5,011 bases of DNA from Candidatus Woesearchaeota archaeon (GCA_016203375.1 JACQMX010000106.1:1-5011), one strand, 5' to 3'; shown: positions 1 to 4,951, numbered from the stretch's first letter. The notes: generated by a model from the sequence alone, not told the origin. Made by a program: numbers and translations.

Positions 1-1475
1 CACTTTCGCTTTGCCTTCTTGCAGGCTTTCTCGATCTTTGCTACAGCCTTCTTTGGCATCTCTTTCTCATGCAGCACATCATAGAAATGGATAATGCCAC
101 CTGGCTTTATGGCCGCGAGAGCAAGATCAAGGAAATTCTCGGCGCCATGCGGCAAAGGCATGACAACACGATCAAAGGTCTTCCTGTATTCCAGGATGCG
201 ATCATAGCTGCGGAACATCTCAACTGGATTGTTGTAGTCTTTGCAGATGATTTCAACTGTTCCTTCACCTACGTACGGCATAATCGCATCAAAATTTACC
301 CTGCCCTTTCCAATTTCTAGGCCATGGGTTATGCCATCCGCATCAACAAGATGAAAATATGGATTAAATGCCTTGCTCAAGGCCTTGACAGCATCCAAAA
401 CCTTGCCATTATCTCGATAATATTCATACAGATGGCAGGTATCGATGCAGACGTTTTTCATTCTTGCCTTTTGTCCAACCTCTAAGAATTTGTGATAGTC
501 AGCGAATATGCCTCGATTCGGAGTTTCAAAGTAGAAATAAGGAAGATAGCGCTTTATGCGCTCAAGGTTTTGATAGAGAAAGCCTTCATGCGACTCTGTA
601 GCGTCCGTATAATGCGTGATGGCTCGCACCCGAAGCTCCTTGCAAAACTGACCTGCCTTTTCAAGGGCCTCAAGATCCGCACGGACATCTTGTCGGCAAA
701 GGCTCAAATGTTTGTTGTCCCTGTTTCGCGCAACATAGAGGATAACGGCAATGCCCATCTTCTGCAATTTCTTGATCCATGCGCGAGTGCGCTGCTCTTT
801 TTCAAAAAGATCTTCCCCCACTAAAAAAAGCTCGATGGCTTTCGGCTTCTTGGTAAGCAACTTCTTTATTTCTCTATCTTGCATTTTTGTCTTTAATGCA
901 ATGATATGTTTGTAGAAATTGGACAATATCTGACGCACATCACCTTGAATGGGGCGCACCGGTAAAAGCCTGTTGCGAAAAACGTTTTCCACGCCATAGG
1001 CATGGCCAAGCTTGTTGAGCTCGATGCCGTATACCTTTCGCGCCGGACTGTTTTTCGCAATGACACAGGGATATGGCGCGCAGCCGGAGAACATGACCAA
1101 AACTTCCTCGCCAGGCTGGACTTGCTTCGCTATGCGTAAGCGTTCTGTGCCTAGACGCACGGAAAAATAGACCTTCTCCACGTCAAGCCGTAGTTCAACG
1201 CCGCTTTCCTTATGGACCGTCTCCATCGTCTTCCTGCCGGCAAGATGTTTCATCTTTTGCAACCGCAATTTGCCAGTGTGACTGCCTGCCTTGCGAAGCA
1301 CGGTTTTAATCTGCGGATGGAGCTGCAGCAAGATCTTGGCAATGATCTTCTCTTTTTTTCGCAGTTCACGATCAATCTCAAGAATGGCTATGTCGCCCAC
1401 AACGTCAAAGGCTGTCTTCAGGCCAGCCATCTCTTTCTCGGAGAGTTTTCCTAGGAGAGCCTCGCGTAATTTCAT
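1..1475 (-). CDS. Trm5/TYW2-family tRNA methyltransferase with an inserted TIM-barrel domain (3' end cut by window edge)
   Basis: A reading frame runs without a stop from an ATG at 1475 for 491 codons to the left edge. Residues 1-120 match the Trm5/TYW2 N-terminal part without a separate D1 domain (FDVVGDIAILEI at 23-34, GKLR at 68-71, LDVEKVYFSVRLGTER at 97-112). By remembered alignment, R71 and E111 match the catalytic Arg and Glu of Methanocaldococcus Trm5. The Rossmann fold begins at 123-135 (a divergent SAM loop, VMFSGCAPY), continues with KVYGIELN (147-154) and QGD (177-179), is interrupted by about 187-430, and resumes with FDRVVMPLP (434-442) and KPGGIIHFYDV (457-467). The insert resembles endonuclease IV/xylose-isomerase-like barrels: ITHYTD (286-291), FETPN (316-320), CIDTCH (343-348), FHLVDADG (374-381), EIGKG (387-391), E408. 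The family normally acts on G37 of tRNA; the insert's role is unknown. The gene starts 1 nt after the FEN1 stop, with a possible AGGGGA at 1487-1492. About 20-30 C-terminal residues probably lie outside the window. The family call is firm; Trm5 versus TYW2 is not settled. Confidence 0.88.
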   Translation of the reverse strand, partial: MKLREALLGKLSEKEMAGLKTAFDVVGDIAILEIDRELRKKEKIIAKILLQLHPQIKTVLRKAGSHTGKLRLQKMKHLAGRKTMETVHKESGVELRLDVEKVYFSVRLGTERLRIAKQVQPGEEVLVMFSGCAPYPCVIAKNSPARKVYGIELNKLGHAYGVENVFRNRLLPVRPIQGDVRQILSNFYKHIIALKTKMQDREIKKLLTKKPKAIELFLVGEDLFEKEQRTRAWIKKLQKMGIAVILYVARNRDNKHLSLCRQDVRADLEALEKAGQFCKELRVRAITHYTDATESHEGFLYQNLERIKRYLPYFYFETPNRGIFADYHKFLEVGQKARMKNVCIDTCHLYEYYRDNGKVLDAVKALSKAFNPYFHLVDADGITHGLEIGKGRVNFDAIMPYVGEGTVEIICKDYNNPVEMFRSYDRILEYRKTFDRVVMPLPHGAENFLDLALAAIKPGGIIHFYDVLHEKEMPKKAVAKIEKACKKAKRK

Positions 1476-1476
1476 C

Positions 1477-2511
1477 TTAGATAAAGTCCCCTAAGCCTTT
1501 CTGCTGATGCTTGCTCTTTGCCGCCTGGAGATTCTCCAGTGTTGAAGAAACGCGCTCGTACGAGAAATCGTGCTCATCACAAAGCAGCTTGATAATTTTA
1601 TCGCGATCCGGTTCTTTCCATTTGAGGCTGTATTCCTTGGTAACTGGCATGTGCTTAAGGAGGTCAAACACTTCCTGCCATGGAAAGGGGAAGTGTTTGT
1701 CCCATTCAACCTTTGAGAACAAGGCATCAAAATCAGTTTTGTACTCTTTCACGAGCTTCAGGGCGTTCTTCTGCCCAATGCCCTTGACGCCATCAGGGTT
1801 GAAGTCCGTGCCAACAAGCATGCCAAGCGCAATAAGCTGGTCTTGATGTATCCCCCACGATTTTAAATTTTCATGGAGCTCGATGAATTCAGGCTTTACG
1901 GTTTGATAGGCAAGCTTTCCTGGCAGCTTTTTGCGTTCAGAAATGGAAAGATTCCTCACTAACCGCGGCACGCCAAAGAGCAGGCAATCAAAATCTTGAC
2001 TTACTTCGGCGTACGCGTCGCCATGATTCACCATGTAGGCAGCTTGCGCCTCGCCCTCTGATGGCGCTTGAATTACTGGCAATCCTAATGCCTCAAGAAG
2101 TTTTCGCGCTTCCACAACCATCTCCGGTGTCAAAACAGAGGTTCGCGCGGCGTACTTTTGCATTTCCGCGATATCTTCCCGTTCCTTTGCCGCTGTATAC
2201 TCTTGTTGGGCTCGAAGCTTCGCTTCCTTCCTCCGCTGGCGTTCACGCTTCTTTAGCTCCGGCGCTTCTCCATCCAGCACAAAGGCAAGCTTCAGTCCTC
2301 GCTGCATTAGGTTGGTAGTGCGAGAAAACAGGCCAGTCAAATGGCTCGTGACATTGCCTTTAGAATCCATAAGCAACGAACCGTCGCGCATACGGATAGT
2401 CGCGAGAAACTGGTAAAGCATGTTGAAGGTATCCACCACGAGACGCTTGCCTTTCAAATCCTCAATGGTTATTTCCTTCTTGATAACGATGTCGCGAAGA
2501 TTGATTCCCAT
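1477..2511 (-). CDS. fen: Flap endonuclease 1 (FEN1), structure-specific 5' nuclease
   Basis: The enzyme removes 5' flaps during Okazaki-fragment maturation and long-patch base-excision repair. The 344-residue length is normal for archaeal FEN1. The protein starts MGINLRDI, with Gly2 available at the N-terminus as the family needs, which supports this start. All expected metal-binding acids are visible: D27 (VVDTFN), D80 (FVLDGEAP), E152 and E154 (SEGEAQAAYM), D173 and D175 (SQDFDCLLFG) and D236 (GTDFNPDGVKGIG), the last leading into the helix-hairpin-helix that binds duplex DNA. The C-terminus QKGLGDFI (337-344) fits a PCNA-interacting peptide (QxxLxxF-aromatic/aliphatic), so it should be tethered to the sliding clamp. 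It follows the winged-helix gene by 16 nt and precedes the methyltransferase by 1 nt, so it is almost certainly co-transcribed with both. No clear Shine-Dalgarno is seen before its ATG. Nothing in the sequence suggests damage. Confidence 0.97.
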   Translation of the reverse strand: MGINLRDIVIKKEITIEDLKGKRLVVDTFNMLYQFLATIRMRDGSLLMDSKGNVTSHLTGLFSRTTNLMQRGLKLAFVLDGEAPELKKRERQRRKEAKLRAQQEYTAAKEREDIAEMQKYAARTSVLTPEMVVEARKLLEALGLPVIQAPSEGEAQAAYMVNHGDAYAEVSQDFDCLLFGVPRLVRNLSISERKKLPGKLAYQTVKPEFIELHENLKSWGIHQDQLIALGMLVGTDFNPDGVKGIGQKNALKLVKEYKTDFDALFSKVEWDKHFPFPWQEVFDLLKHMPVTKEYSLKWKEPDRDKIIKLLCDEHDFSYERVSSTLENLQAAKSKHQQKGLGDFI

Positions 2512-2527
2512 AGGTTGTCGCGGCCAG

Positions 2528-3562
2528 CTATAGCTGCTTCACCGTCATGCTCTTAAACTCATTCCTTAATATGTCTTGCGCTTTCTTCGTCAATTCACCG
2601 GTAGAAATAAAGAGGATTGGCAGCTTCTTCGACTGGCTTTGCACATACGCGGCACTCAGATCCCCGTCCGTGCATTTTTGCTTGTCTTTGGCTTTGCAGA
2701 AATAGGGTAGCTTGCCAACCGCGCTTGGGATTTCAATGGTAAACTCGATATCCGTCTCTTTGCGGATGATTTTATGGCTCAAAATGCGAATCTTGTTTTC
2801 ATCAAAAAAAACTTTTATCTTTTTGAAGAGCTTGTCATTGGGCTCGCCGCGATCAACGAAGGTCTCTGCAGAAAGAACCGTTTCTTCTTTTTTCACTCCT
2901 TTTTCTTCTTTTTTTATTTTTTCTTCAACTTTCTTTTCTCGCTCTTTTGGAGCTTCTTCTCGCTCTTTACGTTTTTCTGATACTGTTGATTCCACCTTTT
3001 CAGAAAGAACCTTTCGCGCCAACGCAAGTTTTTTCTCGAGGAGAACATCCGTCATTTGTCCAGCATGTGGTATGGTTCTTGCTTGCTCTTCTTCAACAGC
3101 TTGCGCACGAGGCCTGTCCAAGCCAAGCCGTTGACGCACCAAGAGCTCGACATCCTCGTTTGGCAACAAGTACCATTTCCAAAAGAGTTCTACATTATTA
3201 TCAAAATTGACTTCCAATGGAACTGCGAAATCTTTTATTTCCCGTAAGCACGCACGAATTAATGGTTCTTGATCCCTATCACGGAGCACTTTTGCTTGAC
3301 GAAGAAGCTCATATGCACGGTAATCTTTTTCATTGAGTTTTTTTGCGTACTCTTGCAAGCGTGCTTCTTGTCCTTGATGGTAATAAAGTGGTGAACCCCC
3401 AACTTTCAAATGGGAGATCTTTAGCACTTTGCTGTCCACAAGCTCAGAAAGCATGGCGGATGCAAAAAGAAGATTGGTATTGAGCTCTCTATTTATCTGC
3501 GAAGGAAGCAAGGGTCCTTTCATCCTGACGATTTGTAGAACCTTGTCTCTATTATCCACCAT
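2528..3562 (-). CDS. Winged-helix protein with charged linker and possible restriction-endonuclease-like C-terminus
   Basis: I do not recognise a named gene. The 344-residue protein has three parts. Residues about 5-64 look like a winged helix-turn-helix (VLQIVRMKGPLLPSQINREL, then SAMLSELVDSKVLKISHLK, then a wing GGSPLYYH). A helical region follows to about 150. Residues about 155-232 are very rich in Lys, Glu and Arg and should be disordered or a single charged helix. The C-terminal segment, about 245-340, has an alternating pattern weakly resembling Mrr-like nuclease folds: DIEFTIEI (271-278), YFCKAKDKQKC (287-297), LPILFISTGELTKKAQDIL (314-332). The acidic residue expected two before the catalytic Lys is absent (F288 before K290), so a nuclease activity would be doubtful. 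It is first in the operon with FEN1 and the methyltransferase and has a leaderless promoter. A chromatin, repair or regulatory role is inference from context only. The gene call itself is firm. Confidence 0.85.
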   Translation of the reverse strand: MVDNRDKVLQIVRMKGPLLPSQINRELNTNLLFASAMLSELVDSKVLKISHLKVGGSPLYYHQGQEARLQEYAKKLNEKDYRAYELLRQAKVLRDRDQEPLIRACLREIKDFAVPLEVNFDNNVELFWKWYLLPNEDVELLVRQRLGLDRPRAQAVEEEQARTIPHAGQMTDVLLEKKLALARKVLSEKVESTVSEKRKEREEAPKEREKKVEEKIKKEEKGVKKEETVLSAETFVDRGEPNDKLFKKIKVFFDENKIRILSHKIIRKETDIEFTIEIPSAVGKLPYFCKAKDKQKCTDGDLSAAYVQSQSKKLPILFISTGELTKKAQDILRNEFKSMTVKQL

Positions 3563-3583
3563 GCATAGATAGGGAGCTGTTCG

Positions 3584-3593
3584 TTTTATATAG
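3584..3593 (-). promoter_or_regulatory. Archaeal TATA box of the winged-helix/FEN1/methyltransferase operon
   Basis: On the minus strand the sequence reads CTATATAAAA, preceded by the purine-rich ACAAA of a plausible BRE. Its centre (about 3588) is 26 bp from the ATG at 3562, the usual TATA-to-start-site distance in archaea. The transcript should therefore begin at or within a few nucleotides of the start codon. The absence of a Shine-Dalgarno before this gene agrees with a leaderless mRNA. Confidence 0.7.
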
Positions 3594-3610
3594 TTTGTCG
3601 TGGTGGAGAA

Positions 3611-3632
3611 TAGGTTTTAGCTAGGTTATAGC
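3611..3632. repeat. Tandem 11-bp direct repeat upstream of the operon promoter
   Basis: TAGGTTTTAGC (3611-3621) is followed directly by TAGGTTATAGC (3622-3632), differing at one base. The 11-bp period is about one helical turn. The pair lies 18-39 bp upstream of the TATA box at 3584-3593 and downstream of the endA stop codon, a position suited to a transcription-factor site. A regulator is not identified; the operon's own winged-helix protein is one candidate. Confidence 0.4.
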
Positions 3633-3649
3633 GCTTATACGCCCATTCC

Positions 3650-4180
3650 TTAAGGCCGTAACCATTTACATTCATAGTACGTCACATCGCCTTCTTCATC
3701 AACAATGCCGATCATCAAACGCTTCTTTGTGCTGTGCGCTACCCGATTCTTGGCAGAAAAATCGTGCCAGGTTAAGGTGGAGTTTTCATGCACAGGATAC
3801 ACAATCCATTTTGCGTGGTCTTCGCCTGGCTTCACGCCACGCTCATACACGCGAAAATCGGCGCCAAACTTGAGCGCGGTCTTGATGATATAGCCGCGAT
3901 TGCGAATATCACGAAAAACACAGTACTTCACCCAAAAATTCGGGTCGAGTTTTTGCGCTTTCTTGAGAAAGGCTTCATAATTGATAGCCTTACCACGACC
4001 ATCCTGCAAGAGCAATCGTTCTTTCTCCATCAGATACAACGCCTCGATGAGAGAAAGATGAATCTTATTGTCAACAATGATTCCAAATCTGCTCTGATTA
4101 TATAGCTCGCGCGCTGCATCAGAATCTTCCGTTACAACCCTTTCCGCCACTAAGGTAGCGGTAATAATATCTTTTTTCAT
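3650..4180 (-). CDS. endA: tRNA-splicing endonuclease EndA
   Basis: The enzyme cuts archaeal pre-tRNA and other RNAs at bulge-helix-bulge motifs, leaving 2',3'-cyclic phosphate and 5'-OH ends for ligation. The 176-residue length matches the small homotetrameric (alpha4) type, as in Methanocaldococcus. The N-terminal half carries the LYNQSRFG (27-33 region) and LSLIEALYL (42-50) family patterns. The catalytic domain shows RDIRNRGYIIKTALKFGADFRVY spanning 90-112. The catalytic triad is complete: Tyr112 (VYERG), His122 (EDHAKW) and Lys153 (AHSTKKRL). The C-terminus YYECKWLRP fits the dimer-interface strand. The ATG at 4180 has a strong Shine-Dalgarno and MKKDIITATL is a normal start. Upstream lie a structured leader containing a bulge-helix-bulge and the tRNA-Cys gene, so the gene may be controlled through its own RNA substrate. 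Confidence 0.96.
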   Translation of the reverse strand: MKKDIITATLVAERVVTEDSDAARELYNQSRFGIIVDNKIHLSLIEALYLMEKERLLLQDGRGKAINYEAFLKKAQKLDPNFWVKYCVFRDIRNRGYIIKTALKFGADFRVYERGVKPGEDHAKWIVYPVHENSTLTWHDFSAKNRVAHSTKKRLMIGIVDEEGDVTYYECKWLRP

Positions 4181-4185
4181 GGCTG

Positions 4186-4191
4186 TCCTCC
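4186..4191 (-). promoter_or_regulatory. Strong Shine-Dalgarno of endA
   Basis: The minus strand reads GGAGGA, 5 nt before the endA ATG at 4180. It shows that endA, unlike the two leaderless genes in this window, is translated from a transcript with a leader. Only 7 nt separate it from the foot of the bulge-helix-bulge, so a bound ribosome and that structure would compete for space. Confidence 0.8.
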
Positions 4192-4198
4192 GCGGTTA

Positions 4199-4239
4199 CA
4201 AGATTTCCGTGTTGCGAATACCGCAACAATTCGGACTTG
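4199..4239 (-). promoter_or_regulatory. Bulge-helix-bulge (BHB) motif in the endA leader: predicted EndA cleavage site
   Basis: On the minus strand, 5' to 3': outer helix strand CAAG (4239-4236), central helix strand TCCG (4235-4232), 3-nt bulge AAT (4231-4229), inner stem TGTTGCG (4228-4222), loop GTATT (4221-4217), stem CGCAACA (4216-4210), central strand CGGA (4209-4206), 3-nt bulge AAT (4205-4203), outer strand CTTG (4202-4199). All 15 pairs are Watson-Crick. Two 3-nt bulges on opposite strands separated by 4 bp is the canonical archaeal splicing-endonuclease substrate. Each bulge lies 3' of its central-helix strand, as in tRNA introns, which holds only for the minus strand. Known EndA chemistry would cut after the second bulge base, releasing 26 nt (4229-4204) and leaving the endA Shine-Dalgarno attached to the coding region. 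Function in vivo is inferred. Confidence 0.65.
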
Positions 4240-4247
4240 AAATCGCG

Positions 4248-4256
4248 ATTATTAAG
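4248..4256 (-). promoter_or_regulatory. Weak TATA-like candidate inside the endA leader
   Basis: The minus strand reads CTTAATAAT. If used, transcription would start near 4226, inside the inner stem of the BHB, giving a short leader of about 45 nt with the Shine-Dalgarno but without a complete BHB. It is listed because it is the main competing explanation for how endA is expressed. The match to a TATA box is mediocre. Confidence 0.2.
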
Positions 4257-4347
4257 GTGGCGGATTGATTTCCACATAAGGGCAAACCCGCCCTTATCAA
4301 CCCCAATCTCGAGTTGAGGGAATCTCTCGCAATGCTAGAGATTCCCT
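4257..4347 (-). ncRNA. Candidate structured RNA: four abutting hairpins between tRNA-Cys and endA
   Basis: This is the gene-free stretch upstream of endA. The hairpins tile without gaps. A (4317-4347): perfect 11-bp arms AGGGAATCTCT and AGAGATTCCCT, with an inner 3-bp GCA/TGC. B (4298-4316): 4 bp CAAC/GTTG with an 11-nt loop. C (4276-4297): perfect 8 bp ATAAGGGC/GCCCTTAT with a 6-nt loop. D (4257-4275): 4 bp GTGG/CCAC with an 11-nt loop. On the minus strand the B loop holds GATTG (4308-4304) and the D loop holds CAATC (4267-4263), allowing a 5-bp loop-loop contact plus a G-U pair. A fifth, weaker hairpin (4236-4256) would compete with the outer BHB helix for CAAG. It could be the upper part of an endA leader, a trailer of the tRNA-Cys transcript, or a free small RNA. 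No known RNA family was recognised. Confidence 0.45.
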
Positions 4348-4360
4348 AAACGACGAAATG

Positions 4361-4371
4361 AAAATATTAGG
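4361..4371 (-). promoter_or_regulatory. Possible TATA element for the structured leader and endA
   Basis: The AT-rich CCTAATATTTT on the minus strand lies just after the tRNA-Cys gene and before the hairpin chain. A start 25 bp downstream would fall near 4340, slightly inside hairpin A, so the fit is imperfect. It could equally act as a tRNA transcription end signal because it contains a T run. Alternatively, endA could be read through from the tRNA-Cys promoter. Confidence 0.25.
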
Positions 4372-4382
4372 GCTGCACCGAA

Positions 4383-4459
4383 AGGCGGCGGAGGGATTTG
4401 AACCCCCAAATGACCGCTCTGCAGGCGGTTGCCTTACCGGATTTGGCTACCTAGCCGTC
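4383..4459 (-). tRNA. tRNA-Cys (anticodon GCA) with an irregular acceptor stem
   Basis: The anticodon arm is perfect: ACCGC (4429-4425), loop CTGCAGA (4424-4418) with anticodon GCA at 4422-4420 and G37 at 4419, then GCGGT (4417-4413). The D-stem is GCC/GGC (4447-4445 with 4433-4431) with the conserved GG in its loop. The variable loop is CATTT. The T arm is GGGGG, TTCAAAT, CCCTC. The discriminator at 4383 is U, as expected for tRNA-Cys, and no CCA is encoded. The 3' acceptor strand CGCCGCC (4390-4384) has no proper partner. The 7 nt at the standard place, GGCTAGG (4456-4450), pair at only 4 of 7 positions. Using GACGGCT (4459-4453) gives 5 of 7 but adds 3 nt before the D-stem. No intron is seen in the anticodon loop. 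G37 is the standard target of Trm5-family enzymes. Confidence 0.85.
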
Positions 4460-4470
4460 TGTCAAGTTGC

Positions 4471-4497
4471 AAAGGTAAAACCTTTTAAAGACTTTCG
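4471..4497. promoter_or_regulatory. Shared divergent promoter with a palindromic TATA box
   Basis: CTTTTAAAG (4482-4490) is its own reverse complement and can serve both strands. Its centre (4486) is 26 bp from the plus-strand ATG at 4512 and 27-30 bp from the minus-strand tRNA-Cys 5' end. Each side has a purine-rich BRE-like flank: GTAAAAC (4475-4481) for the plus strand and CGAAAGT (4497-4491, minus) for the tRNA. AAAGGT (4471-4476) and ACCTTT (4480-4485) form an additional 6-bp inverted repeat overlapping the plus-strand BRE and TATA box. Confidence 0.6.
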
Positions 4498-4511
4498 CAT
4501 TCACCTATTCC

Positions 4512-4949
4512 ATGCCGAATTTATTACAGACGCTGAGACAAGGATGTAACTTTATTCTGGAACGATTGGACCCGGCAAGAAAAGTAGAAGAACTATTTGC
4601 GCAGCAACACAGCCCTGAAGAAGCACGTGTGTTCCGCCATCTCCTAGGAACAGGATCAGGTGACTTATCACAAATAACAGTCTGCGGGCATATCTGGGAC
4701 GAAGCAGCAGGAGCACGCGCCATAGCATCGCTTCTACGCAAAGGAATACTCGAAGTGACCTATCATGAGGATATCTTACACATTAATGGGATATCACCAA
4801 AACAACCGCTCGACTACGTTGTTAATCATGCATCTCTAGGCGCCATACGCTACAGACTCGCAAGAAAATCTGCAGAAAATCCTGATCAAACATATGCCCC
4901 CCTCCTAGAAAAACTCGAAAAATTTGCAGAAGACCCCACTTCTTGGTAA
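4512..4949 (+). CDS. Small protein of unknown function, possible winged helix
   Basis: I do not recognise this 145-residue protein. It is the only plus-strand protein gene that fits the promoter evidence: its ATG is 26 bp from a TATA box, with no Shine-Dalgarno, as for a leaderless mRNA. The stretch 34-93 could form a winged helix-turn-helix: SPEEARVFRHLLG (34-46), DLSQITVCGHI (51-61), AGARAIASLLRKGILEV (66-82), then a wing-like YHEDILHING (84-93). That reading rests on pattern only. The C-terminal part (about 100-145) is helical and charged, ending LLEKLEKFAEDPTSW. No signal peptide or membrane segment is visible. It is transcribed away from tRNA-Cys and followed after 34 nt by another tRNA gene, whose TATA box begins 2 nt past this stop codon. 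Confidence is higher for a real gene than for any function. Confidence 0.65.
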   Translation: MPNLLQTLRQGCNFILERLDPARKVEELFAQQHSPEEARVFRHLLGTGSGDLSQITVCGHIWDEAAGARAIASLLRKGILEVTYHEDILHINGISPKQPLDYVVNHASLGAIRYRLARKSAENPDQTYAPLLEKLEKFAEDPTSW

Positions 4950-4951
4950 TG

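Noticed and set aside
410..480. Cysteines in the inserted barrel (CIDTC) as a radical-SAM cluster, which would make it a Taw1-like wyosine enzyme
   Set aside because: The CxxxCxxC spacing is absent. The motif matches the endonuclease IV metal signature instead, so a built-in Taw1 activity is not supported.
69..824. Plus-strand open frames in the left part of the window
   Set aside because: They lie antisense to the continuous methyltransferase frame, have no promoter or ribosome site, and their translations show no family pattern.
2525..2536. Perfect 12-bp palindrome CAGCTATAGCTG over the stop codon of the winged-helix gene, before FEN1
   Set aside because: About one 12-bp perfect palindrome is expected by chance in 5 kb, and it lies within coding sequence with no supporting promoter element.
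2880..2995. Long pyrimidine-rich tract on the plus strand (possible triplex-forming DNA)
   Set aside because: It is the antisense of the Lys/Glu-rich linker codons (AAA, AAG, GAA, GAG) of the winged-helix protein, which explains it fully.
4199..4239. BHB motif as an intron belonging to the tRNA-Cys gene
   Set aside because: The motif is about 145 nt beyond the tRNA 3' end, the tRNA anticodon loop is uninterrupted, and joining the predicted exons would not add the missing acceptor-stem partner.
4236..4256. Hairpin with 8 bp and a CGCG loop as a main stable element
   Set aside because: On the minus strand it has a C-A mismatch and a bulge, so it is weaker than the competing outer BHB helix. 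It is kept only as a possible alternative fold.
4317..4347. Perfect 11-bp inverted repeat as a transcription terminator of tRNA-Cys
   Set aside because: No T run follows either arm on either strand, and archaeal termination does not need hairpins. It is better explained as part of the structured RNA region.
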